Source: Fodinibius sp036381435
GTDB lineage: Bacteria > Bacteroidota > Rhodothermia > Balneolales > Balneolaceae
DNA: 64,000 nt
Assembly (NCBI GenBank): GCA_036381435.1
Contig: DASVCW010000004.1
Coordinates: forward strand, 69,653-133,652
Direction: 5' to 3'
Shown: positions 42,962 to 52,800 of the stretch, piece after piece
How the letters are laid out: every line of letters starts with the position of its first letter
How positions within the stretch are numbered: position 1 is the first letter of the stretch
Made by a program: the position numbers and the translations under genes
The notes under the pieces: generated by a model
What the model was told of the DNA's origin: nothing
Database searches by the model: none
The model's input: only the letters and a program-made list of their open reading frames with translations

Positions 42962-44335
42962 CTACAGCAAGTTATATTCCGCTACCTCACCCTTAGACTC
43001 ATCCCGTCGAAAATAAATAACCGCACCTACTACCAGGGCAATAGCGCCAACAACAAGGTTAATGAGTGTGGTGCTGGCTAACAGAACCAGGCAGATCAGC
43101 AGGGCAGCGACAGGGATAGCAAGTCCACCGGGCAGCCGAACGGTATCAGGAGCATCGCCGAATTTTTTGCGGAGGATAGGGATAGCTGCCGCGGTTCCAA
43201 TATAGGTTGACATTCTCGCAATGATGGAGAGCATCGCCAGCTGCACAAACGAGCCGGACAAAGCAAGAACCAGAGCGATAGCGGTTTGAGTAATGATCGC
43301 TGCGGCAGGTGTTTTATACTCGGGATGAATTTCACCCATCTTTTTTGGTCCGTACCCGTCTCTTGCCAACGCAAAAAGATACCGGGGACCAATGAGAGTA
43401 GTGTTACCGGCATTACCGCCAATCGAGATGATAGCTCCTATGCCCATTAAAACTGCTCCGAAGCCGCCGAGGAAGAGAAGGGCAGAGTCAGCAAGGGGGG
43501 ATGATGATGCCGCGAGGCCGGGGAAAGTACCTACGGCTACAAGCTGAACGAGGGCGTACAGCAGCGTTACAAAGATAATCATTACAATTAACGCAAAGGG
43601 CACATCGCGCTGGGGATTTTTGTATTCCCCCGCCGCCGCCGGTGTATTTTCAAAACCGGCGTAAGCAAATAAAAGCAGTAATGCGGCTTCACCCAGTGTA
43701 CCGGCATCGGGAATCTGGATACCACCAAATGAAGACCAATCAATAAAGAATATACCCACGCCTACAAATAGGATGAGAGGAATGGATTTAGCAATGGTAA
43801 GTCCCACAGCCACGCGAGCACCCGGTTTTACGCCCACTACGTTAACCCATGCAAGCAATATGAGCAACCCGACAATGACCAGTGTCCGTTCTAAACTTGG
43901 CAGAGTCAAGTCAAACGTCATTCCTAAAAATTCGAAAGTTCCGGCTTGCCATACTTCGGCGGCAGCGGGCCAGAGAAAGCCGACGGCCAGCGCGAAGCCT
44001 GCAGAAAGTGATGCTACCGATGCCACGCGGGCAAGCCAGGTCATCCAACCGACTTCAAAACCTATAAAATCACCAAAGGCTTCACGTGTGTAAAGATAGC
44101 CTCCGCCCGGTTCGTCAAAATAGCTTGATGCTTCGGCAAAACACAGTACCAGCAGGGCAACCGCAATTCCGGCTATTACGATAGCGCCGATACTCATCAC
44201 GCCGAGCAGGGCAGCCGCGGCGGCAGGCAGCAAGTAGATACCGCTTCCGATTACATCATTAAAGGCCAGTCCCACGAGTTCCCATCGCGAAACGGCACGG
44301 ACCATTTTAGGTTCGGAATTTTCTTTATGATTCAT
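42962..44335 (-). CDS. APC-family amino acid permease
   Basis: A 457-residue inner-membrane transporter with about 12 hydrophobic helices. TM1 has the unwound substrate-site motif GSGIY (NDVIGSGIYLLP), and TM6 has the matching GFENTPAAAGEYKNPQRDVP, typical of amino acid-polyamine-organocation permeases. Substrate not predictable. It ends the accessory region and is followed upstream by DedA and DAACS genes on the same strand. Confidence 0.85.
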   Translation of the reverse strand: MNHKENSEPKMVRAVSRWELVGLAFNDVIGSGIYLLPAAAAALLGVMSIGAIVIAGIAVALLVLCFAEASSYFDEPGGGYLYTREAFGDFIGFEVGWMTWLARVASVASLSAGFALAVGFLWPAAAEVWQAGTFEFLGMTFDLTLPSLERTLVIVGLLILLAWVNVVGVKPGARVAVGLTIAKSIPLILFVGVGIFFIDWSSFGGIQIPDAGTLGEAALLLLFAYAGFENTPAAAGEYKNPQRDVPFALIVMIIFVTLLYALVQLVAVGTFPGLAASSSPLADSALLFLGGFGAVLMGIGAIISIGGNAGNTTLIGPRYLFALARDGYGPKKMGEIHPEYKTPAAAIITQTAIALVLALSGSFVQLAMLSIIARMSTYIGTAAAIPILRKKFGDAPDTVRLPGGLAIPVAALLICLVLLASTTLINLVVGAIALVVGAVIYFRRDESKGEVAEYNLL

Positions 44336-44446
44336 AAGATATGGCTAAAGTAGTGAGAAGTAATAAGTAACGAATGATGAGTAAGCTACTTGTTACTCCT
44401 TATTCGTCACTCCTTAAATTACAATCAATAAAACGAAAACGCTTTT

Positions 44447-45109
44447 TCAGTCAAACAGCTTGTCAGGCTGCTTGTCGCTTTTTCTTCGGTTCTTCCATAA
44501 TTCGGTTAAAATAGGTACCACGGAAAGAAGAATAATGACGATGACGACTAGGCCAAAATTATTTTTGACAAAAGGAAGGTTTCCAAAGAAGTAGCCGGCG
44601 AAGGTGAAAAGGCCCACCCAAACTATGGCACCCACTATATTATAAAACAGAAAACGGGAATAATCCATGGTGGAGGCACCGGCTACGAAAGGGGCATAGG
44701 TTCGGACGATAGGCACAAAACGAGCGAGGAAAATGGTTTTACCGCCGTATTTGGCAAAAAAGTTTTCGGTACGCTCTAAATATTCAAGTTTAAGTACTTT
44801 GGCATCTTTTTTAAAAATATGAACGCCTATAAAAGAACCGGCCCAGTAGTTGAGGGTATCCCCCAGAATGGCGGCTGCTGTTAAAAGAAGGAAGATTATT
44901 ACGGGATTGAGGGGACCGTCGGCGCTGAGGGCCCCGGCCGCGAAGAGCAGTGAATCACCCGGTAGAAAAGGAGTTACCACCAGTCCGGTTTCCGCAAAAA
45001 TAATCAGGAAGAGGATGCCGTAGGTCCAGTTTCCGTAATTCGCGATCATCACCTGCAGGTGGTCGTCAATGTGCAGGATAAAATCGATAAGGGATTTCAG
45101 CCACTCCAT
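44447..45109 (-). CDS. DedA/SNARE-associated family membrane protein
   Basis: A 220-residue DedA protein, a family implicated in undecaprenyl-phosphate or phospholipid flipping. Characteristic segments: re-entrant loop FLPGDSLLFAAGAL, then GDTLNYWAGSFIGVHIF and FLARFVPIVRTYAPFVAGASTM with the conserved R residues, and final transmembrane helices. Lies 5 bp downstream of the DAACS symporter gene, so probably one operon. A second DedA homologue is at 62.5 kb. Confidence 0.9.
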   Translation of the reverse strand: MEWLKSLIDFILHIDDHLQVMIANYGNWTYGILFLIIFAETGLVVTPFLPGDSLLFAAGALSADGPLNPVIIFLLLTAAAILGDTLNYWAGSFIGVHIFKKDAKVLKLEYLERTENFFAKYGGKTIFLARFVPIVRTYAPFVAGASTMDYSRFLFYNIVGAIVWVGLFTFAGYFFGNLPFVKNNFGLVVIVIILLSVVPILTELWKNRRKSDKQPDKLFD

Positions 45110-45114
45110 TTACA

Positions 45115-46545
45115 TCAGTCTTTAACAGGTGGTGGAGATAACTGTCCTTTCAGCGGGTAACCTTCAGAGCGGTTCACATAGGTTGCCGCGGTGATGTCAC
45201 CCACCACGTTGACAGCGGTTCGGCACATATCCAGAATACGGTCAACGCCCAAAATAATACCGATCAGCGCTGGGTTCACCCCGATAGAAATAAGAATGAT
45301 TACGATATACGGCAATGAACCACCGGGTACACCGGCCGTACCGATACCTCCCAAAATAGCCAGATACGCTACGCCGATTTGAGCAGCCAGCCCAAGATCA
45401 ACCCCTGCCAATTGTGCAATAAATATTACTGTAACCCCCTCATATAATGCTGTACCGTTTTGATTGGCCGTGGCGCCTATCGTCAATACAAATGAATTGA
45501 TTTTTTCAGAAACACCCAGGTTTTCCTCCGACTCTCGCAGTGCTGTAGGCAAGGTAGCGTTAGATGAAGATGTTGAAAAAGCGGTGACGGCGGTTGTTTT
45601 AACTTGTCGAAAGAAATCGATCGGATTCAAAGCGGAAAGGTAATAAACGGAAGCTGAATAAACGACGGCTGCGTGAATGAACAGCCCGGCCAGTACCGTT
45701 ACAATAAACCATAATAGTGCCACAAGCAGATCCATACCAAACGATGCTACACTGCTGAATACCAAGCAGGCAACCGCATAAGGGGCCAACCACATGATAG
45801 CGTTTATAATTTTGACTGATATCTCAAACAATGCTTCAAAAAAGCCAATGAACGGGGCTGCTGTTTTCTTATCGACCAATGTGACGGCAATGCCCAATAT
45901 GATAGAAAAAAACATGAGGTGAAGCAGGTTGGGCAGGCCTACCAGGGCATCAAAGGGATTTCTGGGGATAATTGTGGTAAATATTTGTGTAAGTGCCGGT
46001 ACATCGGCTTCGTCTATAGCCGCTTTATCAGCCTCGGCCTGACTAACAAGAGCGGTAGCTCCGGTGCTGTATTCTGCTTGCAGTGCGGCCGCTGTTTCGG
46101 GTGAAACAGTTTCTCCCGGGTTAATCAAATTAACCATGGTGATGCCTATGACCACCGATAACCCTGATATAACAAGTACGTAAAGAAAGGTTTTTAATCC
46201 GACACTCCCCAGTTTTTTTACGTTACCCATGCCTGCGATACCAATAATTATGGCCGAAACGATGAGCGGAATCACAATCATCAACAGGAGGCGCAGCCAT
46301 ACTTGGCCGAGGGGTTCAGTGATGTTTTCAATAGCCCAGTTAAGACTGCTGTTCTCAGGACCTACGGTAAGCGTACAAATAAGACCGGCAAACAACCCTA
46401 CAAGCAGGCCGATAATGATTTTGGTATGCAGCTCCATCCCACCGCTCTGCCCCATTTCATCTTCTACATCTTCGCCAAACTTATCGTGTGAATCCTGATC
46501 GTGGATTTTATTGTTGTCTTCGTAAACGTCGGAATCGTTTGCCAT
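45115..46545 (-). CDS. dicarboxylate/amino acid:cation symporter (DAACS, GltP-like)
   Basis: A 476-residue transporter of the glutamate/aspartate family, using a Na+ or H+ gradient. The hallmark serine-rich loop TAFSTSSSNATLPTALRESE and the NMDGTA-like motif (here ATANQNGTALYEG) are present, plus the VPGGSLP hairpin region near the end. The N terminus is polar (about 35 residues). It probably co-transcribes with the downstream DedA gene (5 bp). Confidence 0.9.
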   Translation of the reverse strand: MANDSDVYEDNNKIHDQDSHDKFGEDVEDEMGQSGGMELHTKIIIGLLVGLFAGLICTLTVGPENSSLNWAIENITEPLGQVWLRLLLMIVIPLIVSAIIIGIAGMGNVKKLGSVGLKTFLYVLVISGLSVVIGITMVNLINPGETVSPETAAALQAEYSTGATALVSQAEADKAAIDEADVPALTQIFTTIIPRNPFDALVGLPNLLHLMFFSIILGIAVTLVDKKTAAPFIGFFEALFEISVKIINAIMWLAPYAVACLVFSSVASFGMDLLVALLWFIVTVLAGLFIHAAVVYSASVYYLSALNPIDFFRQVKTTAVTAFSTSSSNATLPTALRESEENLGVSEKINSFVLTIGATANQNGTALYEGVTVIFIAQLAGVDLGLAAQIGVAYLAILGGIGTAGVPGGSLPYIVIILISIGVNPALIGIILGVDRILDMCRTAVNVVGDITAATYVNRSEGYPLKGQLSPPPVKD

Positions 46546-46714
46546 AAATGGTATATTACTTTTTTAGCCTTATCTGTAGGAAAGTCGGTCGTATAATTCG
46601 CGTCAATATATATAACTGGAATATCGAACACAAAAAGAGAGGGCGATAAATTGTAATTTTTTATGAAGGGAGAATTCACCAAAGTTAGATTTTGAGTAAG
46701 TAAAATAATTATAG
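46546..46714. other. gap upstream of the DAACS gene
   Basis: AT-rich, no gene. It borders the MITE-like element at 46715. The whole gap between the MATE gene and DAACS (46546-46909) is non-coding. Confidence 0.4.
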
Positions 46715-46895
46715 AAGGCCATCCCCCTGCGCCCCCTTCAAAGGGGGACTTCTGCTGAATTATCTGCGATAATTCAGTTCTTTTAAAATTATAACTTTTT
46801 TATAGTAGAAATACCGTTAATTATAGGATCAAATCCGCTGATGGAATCAGCGGAATATTCTTCCCCCTTCGAAGGGGGCGCAGGGGGATGGCCTT
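46715..46895. mobile_element. MITE-like element, CCATCCCCC family, copy 4 (best preserved)
   Basis: 181 bp. The terminal inverted repeats run about 33 bp with one mismatch, starting aaggccatccccctgcgccc (46715) and mirrored at 46871-46895. Internal hairpins are ctgaattatctgcgataattcag (about 46753) and ccgctgatggaatcagcgg (about 46831). No coding capacity. Ends 15 bp from the stop of the MATE gene. Confidence 0.82.
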
Positions 46896-46909
46896 ATGGA
46901 TAATCGCGA

Positions 46910-48310
46910 TCAAATACTTTCTGTAGGATGATGCACAGGCGAGACTTTCTTTGATTTCGTCAGTACATAAAAACGAATATTATGCAGAATAGCGGCAATG
47001 GTAAGTCCGGCGATGAGACCAATCCACAGGCCCTGAGGTCCGACTCCTTTCATAATTCCAAGATAGTAGCCGAGCGGGAGCCCCACCAGCCAGTAGGCGA
47101 TGAAGTTCACAATCATCGGAATTTTGGTGTCTTTGAGCCCGCGTAAAGCCCCGTAACTGCTCACTTGCAGTCCGTCGGAAATTTGGAAAATTGCAGCCAT
47201 ATAAAGAAGACTGATAGCCACTTCTTTTACGGCGACATCATCCGTATAAATATCGGTGATGGCACCGGGAAACAGATAAATGATAACGCCGGTAAAACTC
47301 ATAAAAAGGGTAGCAAGCCCGATACCTACATAACCGCGAAAACGCGCATCGAAAATGGAATTTTTGCCAACTGCATTGCCTACACGCGTGGTGATGGCGA
47401 TTGAAAGCCCGAAGGGAACCATGAACATCATAGCCGCAAAATTAAGCGCTACTTGATGACCTGCTACAGCGGCGGCACCCAGAGAGCCCATCAACAGGCT
47501 TACGACAGCAAACATGGTGACTTCCATTGTAGAACTGAGTCCTATAGGAATACCAACGCGCAGAATTTCTTTGGCATAATGCCAGTCGGGCAACTTTATG
47601 GATGAAAAAATATCAAAGCGGTCATAAGGTTTGTGATTCATCGTAAAGATGAGCATCCCCAAAAACATTGCAAAGCCGGAGATGGCCGAAGAATATCCAG
47701 TACCGGCGGCTCCTAAAGCTGGCAGGCCCAGTTTGCCATACATTAAAATGTAGTTGCCGGGAATGTTTACCAGAAGGCCGAGCAGGGCTACGTACATAGC
47801 GGGACGGGTTACCGACATCCCCTCATTAAAAAAGCGAAGAGCCATATAGCCGAATATGCCAAAAACGCCCCATGAAATGGCATTCAGGTAACTTTGAGCA
47901 ACCGGAATGATGGTAGGGGTGACATCAAGGAAAATCATCACAATTTCCAGATTACGGAGCAGGAAGAAAATGGGGATGGCCATAATCTGACTAAGCCAAA
48001 GGGCCTGGCGCACGTTTACGCCGATTTCATCTAAATTCCGGGCACCTACCAGTTGGGCAATAATAGGAGTAACAGCCATCAAAATGCCTGCTGCCAGCAT
48101 GATGAGGGGCGTAAAAACAGCTCCGCCCACAGCTACGGCGGCAAGCGTTTGAGCAGAGAGATTCCCTGCCATCACCGTATCCACAAAGTTCATGGACATC
48201 TGTAAAAGCTGGGCGATAATCACCGGCAGACCGATTTTGAGTGTCAGTCCGGCCTCTTTACGAATATTATGTTTTTCTGATTTGAAGTACGAAAACACGG
48301 GATGAATCAA
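46910..48310 (-). CDS. MATE-family multidrug/cation efflux transporter
   Basis: A 466-residue, 12-helix transporter of the NorM-like MATE family, exporting drugs or cationic compounds by Na+/H+ antiport. The two homologous halves start IGLPVIIAQLLQMSMNFVDTVMAGNLS and VGIPIGLSSTMEVTMFAVVSLLMGSLG. AISWGVFGIFGYMALRFFNEGMS and GALRGLKDTKIPM are family segments. The first codon of the open frame is TTG 48310 and a GTG four codons later is also possible. No Shine-Dalgarno decides it. Confidence 0.9.
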   Translation of the reverse strand: MIHPVFSYFKSEKHNIRKEAGLTLKIGLPVIIAQLLQMSMNFVDTVMAGNLSAQTLAAVAVGGAVFTPLIMLAAGILMAVTPIIAQLVGARNLDEIGVNVRQALWLSQIMAIPIFFLLRNLEIVMIFLDVTPTIIPVAQSYLNAISWGVFGIFGYMALRFFNEGMSVTRPAMYVALLGLLVNIPGNYILMYGKLGLPALGAAGTGYSSAISGFAMFLGMLIFTMNHKPYDRFDIFSSIKLPDWHYAKEILRVGIPIGLSSTMEVTMFAVVSLLMGSLGAAAVAGHQVALNFAAMMFMVPFGLSIAITTRVGNAVGKNSIFDARFRGYVGIGLATLFMSFTGVIIYLFPGAITDIYTDDVAVKEVAISLLYMAAIFQISDGLQVSSYGALRGLKDTKIPMIVNFIAYWLVGLPLGYYLGIMKGVGPQGLWIGLIAGLTIAAILHNIRFYVLTKSKKVSPVHHPTESI

Positions 48311-48385
48311 CTGAAATTTGAGAATCGCGTATGGTACGAAAAGTGTGGCCTAAAAGACAGGAAGGAGACAGAGAATTTTTCTTTA

Positions 48386-48415
48386 TTGAATTTGAAAAGA
48401 AATATTCTAAGTTTG
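48386..48415 (+). promoter_or_regulatory. candidate Bacteroidota-type promoter
   Basis: TTG (48386-48388), 19 bases, then TAAGTTTG (48408-48415), matching TAnnTTTG at -7. It is 61 bp upstream of the PQQ-propeller lipoprotein gene. Confidence 0.45.
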
Positions 48416-48476
48416 ATAAAAAGATAAAGGGAGAACAGTTAGGAAAGTACGATCATGGGAAATAATTTTTAAAACT

Positions 48477-49685
48477 ATGAAATTCAGAAAAGATACATGG
48501 CTAATAGCGTTGGTCACCGTTTTACTGGGCTCCTGTGAGTTACTGGGCATTGGCGGGGATGATGAAAAGAGTAGCGAGAAAGGGCTGCCTAAACTTGTGT
48601 GGACCAAAAAAGAAGTGGGAAGATCTGCCGCCCCGCTGGTAGATCATAATTCAGCTTATCTTTTAGGAATTGGAGAACTAATTAAATTAAACCCCGAAAC
48701 AGGAGAAGAATATTGGAGCACCCCCGTTCATGAAATTTGGGATCCAGCCCCATTAAGACCATTCATTCAATCTAAAAAGCGGTTATTTGCCCATTTTGGA
48801 GAAAGCATAAGGGCATGGAACAAAACAAATGGCAGTGTAGCATGGACTTTTTCAACCGGTTTAGAGGGGCCTTTTTTTTCAGGGGATTCTATTGCAGTGA
48901 GATTTTCTGAAATAGCCCAATCAGCTGATAGATTATTTGTGGGTGTTAAAAATGAAGTGGTAGCAATCTCTAAAGCGGATGGAAGTGTTGATTATCGAAT
49001 AACTCTTAAAAAACTTGCATCCGACAGTATTCAGCAAAAAACATTTAGTCCTGTAGTTTCAGTAGGCCCCAATCCTGTTTTGTATGTTCCAACTATATTT
49101 CAAGAAAATGGTGTGGGAGGAAATTTATTTGGCTATGATGCAAAAACGGGGGAGCAGCTTTTTGCTTTCAAAATGCATGAACTTTTAGAAGATACTGTAC
49201 AGTCGCCATACTTTATTGAAGATATTGGAATCAGCGGAGATAAGCTCATTTTATTAATCAATTATTCTCTGGTTGCAGTGAATCGTTTTACAGGTGAACT
49301 TATTTGGTCTACCGAAAAGGCTTACACTTCATCTATTTATGTAGAAAACAAAAGCATTTTTACTAGTGGGTTTGCCGACTTATATCGTTTTGATGCGAAT
49401 AGCGGACAGTTGATATGGCATATAGAAGGCCAGTCTATAAACTTATCTACCCAAGTCCTCATAAAGGAGGACCGGTTATACCGTAATTTGATAAGTCCTT
49501 TTTCAAGTCGAGTTCAGATATTGGACGTTAAAAATGGAGCTGTTCTTAAAGCAATAAATGCTTCGGCTTTCCAGCAAACGGAGCCTTTTTTATCATTTCC
49601 TAATTCAATCGCAGTGTATGATAACTATTTAATTACTCAAAATGATTTAAACACCTACGGTATAAAATTTGATAAAGATAAGTAG
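48477..49685 (+). CDS. lipoprotein with PQQ-like beta-propeller (BamB-like fold)
   Basis: A 402-residue protein. It has an SpII signal peptide with lipobox LLGSC (Cys20), then a beta-propeller of repeated blades containing the PQQ-repeat pattern (LIKLNPETGEEYW, IRAWNKTNGSVAWTF, VAISKADGSVDYRI, LVAVNRFTGELIWS, LYRFDANSGQLIWH). Such propellers occur in BamB, part of the outer-membrane assembly complex, and in quinoprotein dehydrogenases. No PQQ-binding catalytic motif is visible, so a BamB-like scaffold is more likely. It stands alone on the plus strand. Confidence 0.8.
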   Translation: MKFRKDTWLIALVTVLLGSCELLGIGGDDEKSSEKGLPKLVWTKKEVGRSAAPLVDHNSAYLLGIGELIKLNPETGEEYWSTPVHEIWDPAPLRPFIQSKKRLFAHFGESIRAWNKTNGSVAWTFSTGLEGPFFSGDSIAVRFSEIAQSADRLFVGVKNEVVAISKADGSVDYRITLKKLASDSIQQKTFSPVVSVGPNPVLYVPTIFQENGVGGNLFGYDAKTGEQLFAFKMHELLEDTVQSPYFIEDIGISGDKLILLINYSLVAVNRFTGELIWSTEKAYTSSIYVENKSIFTSGFADLYRFDANSGQLIWHIEGQSINLSTQVLIKEDRLYRNLISPFSSRVQILDVKNGAVLKAINASAFQQTEPFLSFPNSIAVYDNYLITQNDLNTYGIKFDKDK

Positions 49686-49845
49686 GAAGATCAACTTGGG
49701 CAGCTTCCTAATATCATGAGGTGCACTCCCGAACGTTCAGAGAGCGGAGTCCTTGCAAGATCCTTGACTATTCGTTCCGCCGCGGAGCGAACGGAACGAG
49801 AGAAATGTCTAACTTCCAATCTCAAACTTCTCTAACCTCCAACCT

Positions 49846-52800
49846 CTATTCTTCAAACAAAGGCAATTTTATCACAAAAGTAGTCCCTTCTCCTACAACT
49901 GAAGCAAAGGTAATGCTGCCTTCATGAGCTTCGATGATTTTCTTGCAGATGGCCAGCCCCAGTCCTGTGCCACTGGATTTGGTTGAAAAATTGGGGACAA
50001 AAATATTGGAGCGATCTTCTTCGGGAATCCCTTCACCTGTATCCTCAACTTCTACAAAAGCATTCTGCTGTTTTCTATAGAGACGAAGAGCAATTTCACC
50101 ACCCTCCGGCATCGCTTCATAGGCATTTTTAACCAGGTTGATAACCACCCTTTTAAGCTCATCAGCCGCACCCAGTACAAAAACAGAACCGTTTTCTTGT
50201 TGAAATGAAATTCTTATTTGTTCATCATGCTTATAAAGGGTGGTGACGGATGACAAAACAGAGGCAAGATCAACTTTGGTAAATTCCTCTTCAATGGGCT
50301 GGGAGAATTTTGAAAAGTCGGAAGCGATATTACTTAATGACTGAATTTGTTCAATCAAATTCGCCGTTATCTTTTGAATATATTTTTTAAGCTCCTCCGC
50401 ATCGTATTTGTCGGTTTCAAGCTGCCGTTCCAGGTGCTGAACGTTTAATTTCATGGGCGTAAGCGGATTTTTAATCTCATGAGCTACCTGTTGGGCCATT
50501 TCTTTCCAAGCCGCTTCCCGCTCAGCCGACGCTAACTCTTTTTGAAGCTTCTTCAGCCGGAAAACCATCTTGTTGTAAGCTATTGCCAGGCTGCCAATTT
50601 CATCTTTGCTGGTAACCTGAATGGTTGTGTCAAGACGTCCGGACGAAATTTTGTTGAGCCCCTTTTGAATATGAACCAGCGGACGTGTTAATTTTTGTGA
50701 AATAAAAGCCGAACCAAGCACAAAAAGGCCAAAAATAAGCAGGTATGCCAGAATAAGATAACTGGTGGTTTCAAGAAGCTGCTGGTCGTACTTTGGGGAT
50801 TCTAAAAAAGTTGGAATAGCAATGGTCGCTACAGGGTTGTTTTCCCCATCCAGAATAGAACGATAACCGATCAAAAGCGGCTGGCCGGCAAGGTTCACGG
50901 TTGAATAAGCGTCGAGCTGTTGTTGAATAAAAAGCTGTTCATAAATTTCAAAGGGCAGCGCGGCGGGGAGCAGATGCTGCTGATAAATCTGCGGCGTGGT
51001 AGATTCGGTTACCACACGATTGGCATAAAAAGTGGCATCCACGTTTAAAGGCGTTGTCACAGAATCAAGTGAAAAAGAAGAGCTGATATTGGCATTTTCC
51101 TGAATAGCAGTATTTTCTTCAATCGCTTCTGAAAGAGTTGCAAGCTTATCAAACAACTCCTGTCGTACAATATCCTGATTTTGTTGTTTAATAGCATAGT
51201 GTGACGTAGCCACCAAAAAGCTGAGAAATATGAGCGTAGCGAGTAAAAAATTATCTAAAATTCGATCCTGAAAGCGCGTGTCATTACCCATAAAAGAGGC
51301 TCGCTTTCGGTTAAAAAGCTGGTTCAGAAGCATCCAAAAACAGCCGATTATTAAAAGAGTGAAGCTGAATCGAAAAAAGGAGAATAAAATCACCCGGTAA
51401 TCGGCCAGAGTGGTACTAATTTTAATAGTTTGATCCGGAGTGTTCTTCCATAACAAGGTACGGTAAGAATATTCTTCGGCATGTTCGGTCAGATAGATTA
51501 AAGAATCGTTTTGCAGCGCCTGCAGCTTATTTTCTGCTAACGTCTGATATTTGGGAAAATAACCCGTAAAGCCCCGCTGTGCTGAATTTAAAAGGTTCCC
51601 GTTTTCATACTTTTGCATCAGGTAGGCGGTATTCCAGTCTTCATAAGTGAGTGAAGCCATCACCGCGCGAATGGGTTTATTAAACTGAGGCCTTTCTTTA
51701 TAAATGGAAGCTAAAATCCAAGCGATGGGCGTTTCATCTGAGGCGCCGAAAACGGGAATCCATCCCCGGTAAAAAGTGCGGTAATTTTCCTGGTTGATAA
51801 GCTGCGGGAGCTGAATAACAGGTCTTAGGGTTGATTTAGTGATTTGCTCGATTTCAGTGACGACCTTTAGGGTAGGGATGCTAAAGATTCTGATCCAATT
51901 TGGAGAATTAAGATCGGTGGCATAGTCGGCGATCAGCTCACCCGAGGCATCAATAAGCTGCAGATCAAAAGAATAAGTGTTCCAGTTCGGTAAAAGAAAG
52001 CCCTGTATGGTTTGGGTGAAACGTGCCTGTAAACTTGCCTGGTTATTTTGAAGGTCTTCTTCGGTGACTTCCCGAAATTCCTTTCCAAGATTTGTCAGCA
52101 ATTGTTCGGTAAGTTCAGCGGCAAAGGGATCTTCTTCCCGGGCATAACTTACAGCCGCTTGCCAGAGCGCTTTATCGGTATTTTGAAGTGCCGCCCGGTA
52201 AATGACGGGGGTACCGACGGCGGCAATTAGCAAGCTGTATAACACCACTTTCCGTAAAGGCGACAGTGCTTTAACCCATTCCAATTTTTTAAAATACCCA
52301 ACGGAAAGGACCATAACGATAATAAAACTGAATATGCTTGAAGAAAATATCCAGTTGAGAACCATTGGGTCAGGAACGTAAAGTTGAAACACCAAAAGGC
52401 CCACGATAAATACCGCTGCCAGAACCGAAGCGGAAAGTTTGAAATGTTCGGCAGTAACTTTAAACAGAAGTCGATTTAAAGCGACAAGAATTGTGCCCAA
52501 AGCCAAAACGGCCATTCCAAGAGCCAGATAAAGAATGATGATACTCCAGCCGGGAAAGATGCGGAGGTCTAAAAGCGGGATGCCTGCGTTTACCGTAGCT
52601 TGATACAAAATATCAAAGAGAAGGGGAATACTAAGTGCATTTATCGCCCCGAAAACAGTTGCAAGGCCAAGAGTGCTTAGATAGCGGTTTGCCCCCACCT
52701 TACGACGAAGATGGAGTAGTTTTCGGCTAAGAGTAACTGAAGCAAGGAGAGCGAAAGCTGCATTCACACAGAGAGCACTTAAATTTTCCACCATGGTTGT

